Source: an uncultured Veillonella sp. (GTDB lineage Bacteria > Bacillota > Negativicutes > Veillonellales > Veillonellaceae). Taken from it: a stretch of 41,972 bases of DNA. Positions within the stretch are counted from its first letter, which is position 1. Each line of letters opens with the position of its first letter. Of the stretch, positions 9,048 to 16,812 are shown piece by piece. The notes below the pieces were generated by a model that saw only the letters and a program-made list of their open reading frames with translations, was not told where the DNA came from and did no database searches. The stretch lies in assembly GCF_937981445.1 (NCBI RefSeq), contig NZ_CALJON010000047.1, forward strand, positions 1-41,972, in the 5' to 3' direction. The translations under genes and the position numbers were made by a program.

Positions 9048-9359
9048 ATGAACAAAACAGAATTAATCACAGTTGTTGCACAAAAAACTGAACTTAGTAA
9101 GAAAGATGCTGAAAAAGCAGTAAAAGCTGTATTTGAAACCGTTGCTGATGAATTAGCAAAAGGTGAAAAAGTACAAGTTATCGGCTTTGGTACTTTCGAA
9201 GTTCGTGACCGTGCTGCACGTGAAGGCCGCAATCCTTTAACAAATGCACCAATTAAGATTGCAGCTTCCAAATCCCCTGCTTTCAAAGCTGGTAAACAAT
9301 TAAAAGAATTAGTTAACGCAGCAAAAAAAGAAGCAAAAGTTAAGCCTCGTAAAAAATAA
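9048..9359 (+). CDS. hup: HU family nucleoid DNA-binding protein
   Basis: A 103-residue HU/IHF-type histone-like protein that bends and compacts DNA as a dimer. It begins MNKTELITVVAQKTELSKKD and has the beta-arm motif GFGTFEVRDRAAREGRNP, with the conserved proline in NPLTNAP at the arm tip. It is slightly longer than the usual 90 residues because of a lysine-rich tail (AAKKEAKVKPRKK), which may add nonspecific DNA contacts. TAAGGAGG lies 9 bases before the ATG. A strong terminator follows, so it is probably a separate, highly expressed unit. Confidence 0.96.
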   Translation: MNKTELITVVAQKTELSKKDAEKAVKAVFETVADELAKGEKVQVIGFGTFEVRDRAAREGRNPLTNAPIKIAASKSPAFKAGKQLKELVNAAKKEAKVKPRKK

Positions 9360-9379
9360 TTACGATGTGGCATTGAAGA

Positions 9380-9442
9380 AGAGACCCTTTTGGTACAATG
9401 TAGACTTGACTTTATCAGGTCTACACCAGGGGTCTCTTTTTT
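9380..9442 (+). terminator. Intrinsic terminator of hup
   Basis: The outer stem AGAGACCC / GGGTCTCT (9380-9387 and 9430-9437) and an inner stem TGTAGACT / AGGTCTACA are followed by six T. The elaborate two-tier hairpin ends the hup transcript. Confidence 0.92.
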
Positions 9443-9565
9443 ATTGCCTTGAAGAGAACGTAGTAGATGATTTCCTATTGAAGCTAGACGACTTAGTATT
9501 GAACTTACCTAGTTGCCCTTTTGAAGCGTGCGTTTTTATCAAGCCATACTTGCAATTATAAGGGG

Positions 9566-9597
9566 CATACTTTCTTCTTTATGAAAGAAAAAGTATG
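9566..9597 (+). promoter_or_regulatory. Large inverted repeat abutting the glycosyltransferase -10 box
   Basis: CATACTTT-C-TTCTTT pairs with AAAGAAAAAGTATG through 14 base pairs with one bulged C (9574) and an ATG loop. TATAAT follows at 9599-9604 with a weak TTCTTT at 9575-9580 as -35. The repeat therefore fills the space between the -35 and -10 boxes, where a repressor would act. Confidence 0.6.
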
Positions 9598-9628
9598 TTA
9601 TAATACTTCATAGGGAAGGAGACTGTGA

Positions 9629-10762
9629 ATGGACGATCAAAAGCAAGAACGCATACTGATTGTATCGGCTTCAATTGGCACAGGCCATACGCAAGCAGCG
9701 CGCGCTATCGAAGAGTATTGGGCTGAAAAGAATCCAGCAGCTCATATTACTCATGTTGATTTTTTAGATACAGATACATTTTCTTTTGATAATTTATTAA
9801 AAGAAACTTACATAAAGATGATTGACGTATTTCCTATGCTATATGATGTAATTTATCGTCTGTCGCAAGGAGATCGGAAGGGCAGTGCTGTTCAAACTGC
9901 ATTGGCATGGATGTTGAAACGTCGTATGCTAAAGCTCATAAAACGGGAACAACCAGATGTAGTAATCTTTACGCATCCATTCCCTTGTGGCGCAGCCTGT
10001 ATATTAAAACGACAAAACTTAATTGATGTACCACTAGTAGCTGTTATTACTGATTTTGAAGTGCATCAGTTTTGGGTATATAAACAAGTAGATGCGTACT
10101 TTGTAGGTAATGAACGGATGGTTCAAGAGCTCTGCGAAGCTGGCATTTCTGCTCATAAAATCACAGTTACAGGCATACCGGTGCGGCGGAGTTTTTTTGC
10201 ACCCCGTGAAACACCTTATGATACGAGTGGACAAGTTACAGTTCTTATCATGGGTGGTGGTTTAGGCCTAGGCTGTTTAGAAACGGCATTACGACGTCTC
10301 GATGAGGTAAAAGGGATTGATCAGCTCATCGTAGTAACAGGACGCAATTCGGACCTATATGAAGGTCTTGTAGCTATGCAAAAGCATATGCATAAGCCAA
10401 CGACCATATATGGTTATACCTTAGATATCGCTAAATTGATGCAGGACGCTACATTGCTAGTTACTAAGCCTGGAGGCTTAACCTGTATGGAGGCCATCAC
10501 TGTAGGGCTTCCTATGGTGTTTTTTAGCGCCATTCCAGGACAGGAAGAGAGCAATGCTTCTTTCTTAGAGAAACAGGGCTATGCTCGTTGGGCCCGGGAC
10601 ATTCACAATCTTGAAGATGTGGTAACCGCCTTATTAAATAATCCAGAACGTCTTCATAAAATGGCCGAACTGGAAGGGCAATGGAAAATTGATGGGGCCA
10701 GCAATATTGTAGTGGCTGCGAAACAATTATTAAAAAGCGAAGCTCCTAAGGAGATAAAGTAA
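9629..10762 (+). CDS. MGDG synthase/UgtP-like glycosyltransferase (GT28)
   Basis: A membrane-associated GT-B glycosyltransferase of 377 residues. The N-terminus (ILIVSASIGTGHTQAARAIE) matches the MGDG-synthase N-domain, and the nucleotide-sugar site is seen as LLVTKPGGLTCMEAITVGLP (about 275-293). Relatives such as Bacillus UgtP and plant MGD transfer glucose or galactose to diacylglycerol; others modify lipid II (MurG). The exact acceptor here cannot be told. It has its own promoter with a large inverted repeat and an AAGGAG ribosome site 8 bases before ATG. It stands alone between the hup terminator and a separate promoter at 10789. Confidence 0.85.
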   Translation: MDDQKQERILIVSASIGTGHTQAARAIEEYWAEKNPAAHITHVDFLDTDTFSFDNLLKETYIKMIDVFPMLYDVIYRLSQGDRKGSAVQTALAWMLKRRMLKLIKREQPDVVIFTHPFPCGAACILKRQNLIDVPLVAVITDFEVHQFWVYKQVDAYFVGNERMVQELCEAGISAHKITVTGIPVRRSFFAPRETPYDTSGQVTVLIMGGGLGLGCLETALRRLDEVKGIDQLIVVTGRNSDLYEGLVAMQKHMHKPTTIYGYTLDIAKLMQDATLLVTKPGGLTCMEAITVGLPMVFFSAIPGQEESNASFLEKQGYARWARDIHNLEDVVTALLNNPERLHKMAELEGQWKIDGASNIVVAAKQLLKSEAPKEIK

Positions 10763-10788
10763 TACCTGTTTGCTAATAAAGTAAGTAT

Positions 10789-10817
10789 TTGCAATAGGGC
10801 AAAATATTTTGTAAAAT
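10789..10817 (+). promoter_or_regulatory. Candidate sigma-70 promoter
   Basis: TTGCAA and TAAAAT are separated by 17 bp, 45 bp before the start of the 109-aa gene. Confidence 0.5.
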
Positions 10818-10862
10818 AAATGTAATTTATATAGTTAGCTGTAGTTTTAGAGGAGGATTCAT

Positions 10863-11192
10863 ATGGACAGTGACACGTTAGAGTCATTTTATGAAAATTT
10901 AGGGTTTGAGTTAGTTGAAATTGATGATCGAGATACTTTGTTTTATCAAATCAGTGATAGCGGCGAGTATGCTACTATTACCGATGATAATGGAAATGTA
11001 CCAGCGGGTTTAGATGAACCAATTATTTTTACCCTTTATGATGAAAATGATTCATTTCAGTGGAGTGTAACTATTGAAGACTCACATTATTTTGGCGAAT
11101 TATTTACTCGTGTAGAAGATACAGAGGAATTATTATCCCATTTACAAGGCATTCGACAAGAAAATATTGCTCGTTACGACGAAGAAATGTAA
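10863..11192 (+). CDS. Acidic protein of unknown function (109 aa)
   Basis: I do not recognise a family with certainty. The product is strongly acidic (many D and E, few K) and soluble, with alternating strand-like segments such as DTLFYQISDSGEYATITDDN and EPIIFTLYDENDSFQWSVTI, then a helical end. This resembles small cytoplasmic proteins of the DUF1292 kind in composition only. AGAGGAGG lies 7 bases before ATG and a terminator follows 23 bp after the stop, so it is a well-bounded monocistronic gene. Confidence 0.75.
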   Translation: MDSDTLESFYENLGFELVEIDDRDTLFYQISDSGEYATITDDNGNVPAGLDEPIIFTLYDENDSFQWSVTIEDSHYFGELFTRVEDTEELLSHLQGIRQENIARYDEEM

Positions 11193-11214
11193 GGGGCTCG
11201 AACACAGGTTAAGA

Positions 11215-11246
11215 AAAAAGTCCACCTTTTCTAAGGCGGACTTTTT
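11215..11246 (+). terminator. Intrinsic terminator
   Basis: AAAAAGTCCACCTT pairs with AAGGCGGACTTTTT (one mismatch) around TTCT, ending in a T-run. The following 100 bp hold decayed copies of a 20-22 bp unit containing TTATTGAAGGTAG and no gene. Confidence 0.9.
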
Positions 11247-11388
11247 GTTGTATATTGAAGGCAGGATATACCTTATTGAAGGTAGAATAGTATTATTGGA
11301 AGTAGGCGATGACTGACGGTAGGCTATTATCGAAGGTGAGCCTTTAGTATAGTTTATTAATTTTATTTCATAGAAAGGATGACACACA

Positions 11389-11964
11389 ATGAGACATATT
11401 CGCGTATATTTTGATTTTTGCTGCCCTTATTGCTACAATGAGCATGAATTTTTAAAGGTCATCAAGAAAGAAACTAAAGAACCTATTGAAGTAGAATATT
11501 TTAGCTGGGAAATTCATCCTGATACTGCATTAGAAGGTATCGATTTCAATTTAAGCGATCCCTATGAGCATCAAAAGAAGCTCAATGAACTAGGTAAGCC
11601 GGTAGGGGCTACACCAGGGGATATGTTTAAGATTTACAATACGAAAAAAGCTCTTCAAATTCTTGAAGAAGCGATTAAACAGGGCGTACAAGAAGAGTAT
11701 GTAGATCTTGTATTCCAAGCGTATTTTGTGGAACAAGTAAATATTGCTGATGATGCGGTTATTTTAAAACTTGCCGAAAAAGCAGGTGTAAAAGAGGCTC
11801 AAAAGGTATTGGCCGATGGGCGTTATTTAGATACGATTTTAGCTCATGATGATCATTGCATGAAAATAGGCCTTGAATATGTGCCAACCATTGAAGAAGA
11901 TGGTAAGATTATTTTATCTGGCGCGCTTACCTTTGATGATATGAAAAAGGAATTTTTAAAGTAA
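11389..11964 (+). CDS. DsbA-family thioredoxin-like protein (FrnE-like)
   Basis: A 191-residue protein with the DsbA thioredoxin-helical fold. The N-terminal strand RVYFDF leads into the active site C12-P-Y-C15, and the cis-proline loop is EYVPTI near residue 165. It has no signal peptide, so it should act in the cytoplasm, as FrnE-type proteins do; these are thiol oxidoreductases or isomerases, some of them linked to oxidative stress. CPYC is a thioredoxin/glutaredoxin-like pair. GAAAGGATG gives a modest ribosome site. The ABC-F gene starts 3 bp after the stop, indicating translational coupling. Confidence 0.85.
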   Translation: MRHIRVYFDFCCPYCYNEHEFLKVIKKETKEPIEVEYFSWEIHPDTALEGIDFNLSDPYEHQKKLNELGKPVGATPGDMFKIYNTKKALQILEEAIKQGVQEEYVDLVFQAYFVEQVNIADDAVILKLAEKAGVKEAQKVLADGRYLDTILAHDDHCMKIGLEYVPTIEEDGKIILSGALTFDDMKKEFLK

Positions 11965-11967
11965 TCT

Positions 11968-13986
11968 ATGAATATTTTAACATTACAAAATGTAGGACAT
12001 TCCTATGGGACGCGGCGCCTTTTTGAAGGGGCCAATATGACCTTTACAGATAACAAACGAATTGGTTTAATTGGGGTTAATGGGACGGGGAAGTCTAGTT
12101 TTTTAAAATTATTAGCAGGATTACAAGAGCCTGAAAAAGGTAGTATTTTACGAAATGGCAAGGCGTCAATTTATTATTTGCCACAGGCCCCAGAGTTTGA
12201 GGAAGAGTCATCGATTTTGGAGAACATTTTCTTAGCTCATCATCCTGTATTAGGTTTGGTGCGGCAGTATGAAAAAGTTGCCCAAGAAGCACCAGGTAGT
12301 CCAGAGCATTTGCGTTTATTGCAGCGCATGGATACTGATGGGGGCTGGGATGTGGAACAACAGGGCCGTACGATTTTATCTAAATTAGGTTTTGCTGATT
12401 TAAGTCGTCCGGTAAAAATTTTGTCTGGTGGGCAACGCCGCCGTTTGGCATTAGGGCAAGCCTTACTATATCCTTCAGATCTACTTCTTTTAGATGAACC
12501 TACCAATCACTTGGATGAGGCAAGTATTGACTGGCTCGAAAAATATTTATTGGCCCGTAAAGGTGGCTTATTGATTAGTACTCATGACCGTTACTTCTTA
12601 GATGCTTTGAGCGATGAAATTTTAGAATTGTCTAATCATCATTTTTATACCTATGAGGGTAACTATGAGAAATTTTTAGCCTTAAAAGCGGATCGAGAAG
12701 AGCGCGAAGCGGCGAGTGCTGAAAAGCGTCGCCAATTTTTAAAGCGCGAGCTCGCCTGGGTACGCCGTGGAGCGCAAGCGCGGTCAACTAAGCAAAAAGC
12801 TCGGTTACAGCGTTATGAAAATCTCAAGAAACAAGAGGTGGTACGTCGCGCTGATACGATGGACCCGATTGCCTTAAAAAGCCGTTTAGGTAAAACTGTA
12901 TTTGATATAGAGAATTTACACTTTGCATTTGATGACCGTCCTATAGTTGATGATTTTACGTACCATATGGGACGTCATGATCGCATTGGTATAGTGGGAC
13001 CTAATGGGATTGGTAAATCCTCCTTTATGCGCCTATTAGATGGTACCTACGAGCCTTTACATGGTACTGTAGGGCGTGGTGAAACTGTGCGCATCGCTCA
13101 TTTTAAGCAAGAATTGCCAGCTTTTGATGAAGATCAGCGTGTCCTTGATTATATTCGGGAAGACTATCGCTATATTGTATTGGCTGATGGCAGTACTTTA
13201 AGTGCCGGTCAGGCGCTGGAGCGCTTTTTGTTTACCCCAGAACTTCATGGTGTGCCTATCCGTAAATTGTCAGGGGGCGAAAAACGTCGCTTATGCCTCC
13301 TTAAATTGCTTATGAGTGCACCGAATGTGTTGCTCCTAGATGAACCGACTAATGATTTAGACATTCCCACGTTAGAGGTTTTAGAAGACTTTTTAGATAC
13401 TTTTAGTGGCGTTGTAATTACCGTATGCCATGACCGCTATTTCTTAGACCGCGTAGTGGATAAATTATTTGTCTTTACTGGTGAGGGCCAAATTGAGATT
13501 ATTCATGGCGCTTATTCCGAGTATAAAGATGCTCTAGAAGCTGGGAGAATAGAGCTTTATGGTGGCGCTAGTGAGACAAAGCATTCTAAACGGGAGGGGC
13601 GTTCTGAAAATGGAATGGCTATGACGTCTGAATCTGAGGCGGCGGTCATTTCTAAGGCTGAATCTATGAATACTTCCGAACCTGAAACTGTGTTTAGTTC
13701 TAGCATTGAGGCGGCTTCTCTTGGTAGTGCTAATGCTCAAATTCCTTCTAAAGTAGTTGAGCCAGCAGCGGTAAAGCCTTTAAATTTAGCGGAACAGGAA
13801 AAACTTTGTGCCTTAGAAGATGATATTGCCGAATTAGAAGGCCTATTAAAGGCATATGACGCTATGATAAATCAAAATTCAGGGGATTTTGAAGCGTTGC
13901 AAACTACTATGAAGGAACGGGCGCAAGTAGAAGCAAAATGGGAAGCTAAAACAGAGCGTTGGATGGAGTTGTCAGATCGTTTATAA
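11968..13986 (+). CDS. ABC-F family ATPase (Uup-like)
   Basis: A soluble protein of 672 residues with two ABC ATPase modules and no membrane part, the hallmark of ABC-F ribosome-associated factors. Module 1 has Walker A G36-VNGTGKS-43, signature LSGGQRRRLALGQA and LLLDEPTNHLDEAS. The arginine-rich linker is WVRRGAQARSTKQKARLQ. Module 2 has GPNGIGKSS, LSGGEKRRLCLLK and LLLDEPTNDLD. The C-terminal part is a serine/glutamate-rich low-complexity linker (about residues 530-600), then a coiled coil as in Uup. Uup helps ribosome assembly and affects transposon excision. No good ribosome site lies directly before the ATG, so expression probably depends on translation of the DsbA-like gene. Confidence 0.92.
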   Translation: MNILTLQNVGHSYGTRRLFEGANMTFTDNKRIGLIGVNGTGKSSFLKLLAGLQEPEKGSILRNGKASIYYLPQAPEFEEESSILENIFLAHHPVLGLVRQYEKVAQEAPGSPEHLRLLQRMDTDGGWDVEQQGRTILSKLGFADLSRPVKILSGGQRRRLALGQALLYPSDLLLLDEPTNHLDEASIDWLEKYLLARKGGLLISTHDRYFLDALSDEILELSNHHFYTYEGNYEKFLALKADREEREAASAEKRRQFLKRELAWVRRGAQARSTKQKARLQRYENLKKQEVVRRADTMDPIALKSRLGKTVFDIENLHFAFDDRPIVDDFTYHMGRHDRIGIVGPNGIGKSSFMRLLDGTYEPLHGTVGRGETVRIAHFKQELPAFDEDQRVLDYIREDYRYIVLADGSTLSAGQALERFLFTPELHGVPIRKLSGGEKRRLCLLKLLMSAPNVLLLDEPTNDLDIPTLEVLEDFLDTFSGVVITVCHDRYFLDRVVDKLFVFTGEGQIEIIHGAYSEYKDALEAGRIELYGGASETKHSKREGRSENGMAMTSESEAAVISKAESMNTSEPETVFSSSIEAASLGSANAQIPSKVVEPAAVKPLNLAEQEKLCALEDDIAELEGLLKAYDAMINQNSGDFEALQTTMKERAQVEAKWEAKTERWMELSDRL

Positions 13987-14105
13987 GTTCTATATACAGT
14001 ATTTTATTTTAACATAGATAGGGTTTATTTTTTCATGTATAAATTGCTATATTATGGGGATTTAATTAGTAAATGGCAAATTATGATGAAATTAGTAAAT
14101 TTTCA

Positions 14106-14154
14106 TAGCAGTAGTTACTTGGTCATTTGACTTTTTAACTACTGCTAATTTTTT
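14106..14154 (+). terminator. Intrinsic terminator after the ABC-F gene
   Basis: TAGCAGTAGTT pairs with AACTACTGCTA around a 20-nt loop, followed by ATTTTTT. It is 120 bp after the ABC-F stop. Confidence 0.85.
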
Positions 14155-14294
14155 GTTGCAATTTCAGTAATGATTTTTTGCTCTTTAACTTGATAAATTA
14201 TGTTTAATAACAAGATAAATAACGCAAAAATTTGAAAAATAAAGTAATTATACAAAAAAGTTATAATTTTATTGGTGTTTCTAGAAATAAAAAG

Positions 14295-14324
14295 TTGAAT
14301 TTTCCTATTTATATAGTATATACT
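14295..14324 (+). promoter_or_regulatory. Candidate sigma-70 promoter for the 60-aa gene
   Basis: TTGAAT and TATACT are 18 bp apart, about 75 bp before the start at 14398. Confidence 0.5.
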
Positions 14325-14397
14325 GTAGTTAGACCTAAGTAAGTGATTTTGTTTTAGCAAGACAGAGGTACTCATTTTCCCAAGATGGAGGGATGTT

Positions 14398-14580
14398 ATG
14401 AAGAATAACAAATGGGGAGGAAAACGTGTCGGAGCTGGCCGCAAAAAATCATTATTTGATAGAAAAGTCCGGACCTTTCGTTTGACTGATGCAGAATTCT
14501 TAGAAGTAAAGCCTCTTATCGATGCAATTCGTAAGAGAACCGAAGCTACTGCGTTAGCAGCCAAGGAAAAAGGTAAGTAA
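14398..14580 (+). CDS. Small basic, probably DNA-binding protein (60 aa)
   Basis: A 60-residue basic protein that begins KNNKWGGKRVGAGRKK. The GGKRxGAGRKK block is a recurrent basic arm at the start of small bacterial and phage DNA-binding proteins. The following VRTFRLTDAEFLEVKPLIDA fits a strand-helix-helix of ribbon-helix-helix type. It could be a small repressor or an orphan antitoxin-like regulator; no toxin gene is adjacent. GGAGGG lies 6 bases before ATG, a promoter precedes it and a perfect terminator follows, so it is a complete single-gene unit. Confidence 0.75.
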   Translation: MKNNKWGGKRVGAGRKKSLFDRKVRTFRLTDAEFLEVKPLIDAIRKRTEATALAAKEKGK

Positions 14581-14621
14581 TTGTTAATTTTTCGTAAAAA
14601 AGATTAACTTGTGGTACAATG

Positions 14622-14653
14622 AAGTCGATAGCCTTTTGGCTATCGACTTTTTG
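14622..14653 (+). terminator. Intrinsic terminator (perfect 12-bp stem)
   Basis: AAGTCGATAGCC pairs perfectly with GGCTATCGACTT around a TTTT loop, followed by T. It ends the 60-aa gene. Confidence 0.93.
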
Positions 14654-14665
14654 CCGTTATATAGT

Positions 14666-14725
14666 ATTCTTACAGGTTTCATGTTAGTAATTATTACTAG
14701 TGTGGGGCGTATTTTTAGTAAGAAT
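14666..14725 (+). promoter_or_regulatory. Nested inverted repeats upstream of the 169-aa gene
   Basis: A perfect palindrome TAGTAAT-T-ATTACTA (14685-14699) is flanked by a second inverted pair, ATTCTTAC (14666-14673) and GTAAGAAT (14718-14725). They end 28 bp before the next start, so they probably regulate it or cover its promoter. Confidence 0.5.
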
Positions 14726-14753
14726 GTGATTTGTGATTTGAGGAGAGACTATA

Positions 14754-15263
14754 ATGAATACAAATAAAAATACAGAATCTACTATGGTATCGAAGGTGGC
14801 CCTAGAAGATAATATGAAGGATGCAGTAGCTGATGTATCAAGCCGTTTAAGAGAACTAGATTATAATCCTATGATTTTACACGGTAAAGCGGATCGAACA
14901 GGGCAATTCTTAGAGCAATTAAAAGTTTATGAAGCAGATACAATCGCTAATTGGAATATTATGGAGATTACCGGAGACATCTTGGCAAAAGAGTATACAG
15001 ACAGTGTAACTTATGGTCATGTGGCAGATTTCATGGAACGCTTTGTCAAAATAGATCGCTTAATTGTGACGAATTTTGATTATGTCTTAGAACAGGCAGA
15101 TGAGTTAGAGCAACGCGCTATTGTACGTATTATTACGGCCTTACGTCAAAATATGCGCCAAATTATTCTTACTATTGAAGATGATGTATTGGCCTATGAA
15201 GCGAATGCGATTCAAGATATGATTGATTTGCTTAATAATGCCACTGAAGTAGGCATTAAATAA
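14754..15263 (+). CDS. Helical protein of unknown function (169 aa)
   Basis: I do not recognise this family. The product is soluble, acidic and almost wholly helical, with heptad-like segments (VADFMERFVKIDRLIVTNFD, LEQADELEQRAIVRIITALR), suggesting a helical bundle. It lacks a signal peptide, cysteines and obvious catalytic motifs. The start is set by GAGGAGAG 7 bases before ATG. The gene sits alone between two terminators, with nested inverted repeats upstream and a five-unit 31-bp repeat array that begins at its stop codon. The 60-aa DNA-binding-like gene upstream is separated by a terminator and may or may not be related in function. Confidence 0.7.
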   Translation: MNTNKNTESTMVSKVALEDNMKDAVADVSSRLRELDYNPMILHGKADRTGQFLEQLKVYEADTIANWNIMEITGDILAKEYTDSVTYGHVADFMERFVKIDRLIVTNFDYVLEQADELEQRAIVRIITALRQNMRQIILTIEDDVLAYEANAIQDMIDLLNNATEVGIK

Positions 15264-15413
15264 GCTATACATGAGAGTGGTAGACATCAAATAAGCTATA
15301 CATGAGAGTAGTAGACATCAAATTAGTTAGTAATGGAATACATAGCTATCAAATTGATTAGAAATACAATATATAGTTATGAAATTAGTTAGTAACATAT
15401 TTTGGGCTTATAA
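15259..15413. repeat. 5 x 31-bp tandem repeat starting at a stop codon
   Basis: Five contiguous 31-bp units start at 15259, 15290, 15321, 15352 and 15383. The first two differ at one base (AATAAGCTATACATGAGAGT...), while the last three are diverged copies beginning AATTAGTTAG or AATTGATTAG. The first unit includes the TAA of the upstream gene. Spacer 15264-15609 holds no gene, only this array, the 13-bp array and a terminator. Confidence 0.85.
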
Positions 15414-15425
15414 ATGTAATCTTAC

Positions 15426-15464
15426 AAAGAGTTAGTATAAAGAGTTAGTATAAAGAGTTAGTAT
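15426..15464. repeat. 3 x 13-bp perfect tandem repeat
   Basis: Three identical copies of AAAGAGTTAGTAT (15426, 15439, 15452) run directly into the AAAGAG that starts the terminator stem at 15465. Confidence 0.9.
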
Positions 15465-15509
15465 AAAGAGCAACGCCACGGTCTTAAACCGTGGCGTTGC
15501 TCTTTTGTG
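15465..15509. terminator. Bidirectional terminator with perfect 18-bp stem
   Basis: AAAGAGCAACGCCACGGT pairs with its exact complement (15488-15505) around a CTTAA loop, with T-runs on both strands. It lies between the convergent 169-aa gene and the phosphatase/ABC operon. Confidence 0.95.
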
Positions 15510-15609
15510 TAGTATTGCGTATAGGTTTAAAGTGTACAATAGGTCTAGTGTAGGGATAACACTAAAGGAGAATAGTATGCAATAAAATGATACATTCATT
15601 AATACGTTT

Positions 15610-16812
15610 TTAATACATATTGTTTAACAAGCCGTTGATGCGGCGCTGTAATACATAAAGAGGGATTAAACTAGCTAAGAGCCCTATGATAATGATGAGT
15701 CCTAATAGAGGATAAGGGAGTAAAGTAATACTATTAGGTACATGAATAGCAGAGGTGCTCGTTACATAATTGGCGATGGTAGCATATACACTAAAGCCCC
15801 CTATAGAGCCGAGAATAACGCCTAGCAATAAGATGGTTGTAGATTGACAACAAAGAATAGCATAGAGTTGTTTAGATGAGGCACCTAAAGTTTTTAAAAT
15901 CGCGTAATCTCGTAAACGACTCATGGTGGATAAGTAAATGGTTACAATCATAACCAATACAGAGAGGGCAATGATTAAATAACCGATTGGTTGCCAAATT
16001 TGTTCACCCCGGCCCATAAGGTTAAATAGTTGTACAATAGTTTGTGCTGGGAATACGATTTGTACATCCTTGCGATTGGTATACGTACTAGCTAATTGGT
16101 AGGCCTGACTATATCCCATTGGTTCGATTAAAATAGTTGTAACAGCACCTTTGGCCTTAGTATTAGCAGTACTAAGGGCAGAATGTAAGTCCCAAATACT
16201 TTGGATATCAGTTAAGACTGCTTGATCATAAGGCCCCTTGGTGGTATCTAAAATACCTACCACAGTAAATTGATGCTCTTCATGGGCTTTCCCCTTAGCT
16301 AGTTGACCATGGGTGGAGTAGAAGGTATCGCCAACTTTAAGGCCTGTTTTTTCTGCTACAGCAGAACCTATAACAGCTTCGAAAGGCTTTTTAAACACAT
16401 TCCCTTTGTCAATGCGCAACCATTCAGGCGCTTTAGGTTTTGGCCGGATATTGAAAATTTCAGCTTCCGTGCCAATGAGTTTAAAACCTTGCACACTATC
16501 ACCCATGGCGATTGGCACCGCAGAGAGCACTAATTTAGGTTGATTGCGGAGGGCTTCAACTTCAGCGTAAGGAATATTACTTAATGGTCGATCTTGCAAG
16601 AATACCGTATTCATAACCATTTGTTGACTGCTCCCATTAGCACCGACTAATAGGGTAAAGGGTTCAGTTGCCGTTGTTAACCCTTGTTGAAAGCCTAAGC
16701 CTAAAGCACCTACGAGGACGCTTAGTCCTATGGAGGTGGCCATAACTAAGAGTAGTAAGAAGGTAGTCAAGGGCTTAGACCACAATTGTTTCCATGCTAT
16801 GCGATAAATCAT
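15610..16812 (-). CDS. MacB/FtsX-type ABC transporter permease
   Basis: A 400-residue membrane protein with the FtsX/MacB layout. It has one N-terminal helix (TTFLLLLVMATSIGLSVLVG), a large extracytoplasmic domain (about 45-270), then three helices (IGYLIIALSVLVMIVTIYLS; ILLLGVILGSIGGFSVYATI; the last near residue 370). The external domain has a histidine-containing stretch KGKAHEEHQFTVVGIL, typical of the subfamily found with secreted DUF3299-like proteins. Such systems work by mechanotransmission on envelope partners rather than by classical import. Its ATG overlaps the stop of the ATPase gene as ATGA, so the two are translationally coupled. It is the last gene before the strong terminator at 15465. 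Confidence 0.88.
   Translation of the reverse strand: MIYRIAWKQLWSKPLTTFLLLLVMATSIGLSVLVGALGLGFQQGLTTATEPFTLLVGANGSSQQMVMNTVFLQDRPLSNIPYAEVEALRNQPKLVLSAVPIAMGDSVQGFKLIGTEAEIFNIRPKPKAPEWLRIDKGNVFKKPFEAVIGSAVAEKTGLKVGDTFYSTHGQLAKGKAHEEHQFTVVGILDTTKGPYDQAVLTDIQSIWDLHSALSTANTKAKGAVTTILIEPMGYSQAYQLASTYTNRKDVQIVFPAQTIVQLFNLMGRGEQIWQPIGYLIIALSVLVMIVTIYLSTMSRLRDYAILKTLGASSKQLYAILCCQSTTILLLGVILGSIGGFSVYATIANYVTSTSAIHVPNSITLLPYPLLGLIIIIGLLASLIPLYVLQRRINGLLNNMY

Larger units (their letters stand above)
13987..14397. other. Gene-free spacer with terminator and promoter
   Basis: No gene is supportable in these 411 bp, which are very AT-rich. They contain the terminator at 14106-14154 and the promoter at 14295-14324. 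Reading frames here on the minus strand have no ribosome site and run through the terminator. Confidence 0.7.

Noticed and set aside
9367..9561. A 64-codon reading frame after hup
   Set aside because: It runs straight through the two-tier hup terminator and has no ribosome site.
14145..14564. A 139-codon minus-strand frame
   Set aside because: It overlaps a terminator, a promoter and the 60-aa gene on the other strand; composition is that of AT-rich spacer and there is no ribosome site.
15259..15464. CRISPR-like array
   Set aside because: Repeats are contiguous without unique spacers of similar length, and no cas gene is present; these are plain tandem repeats.
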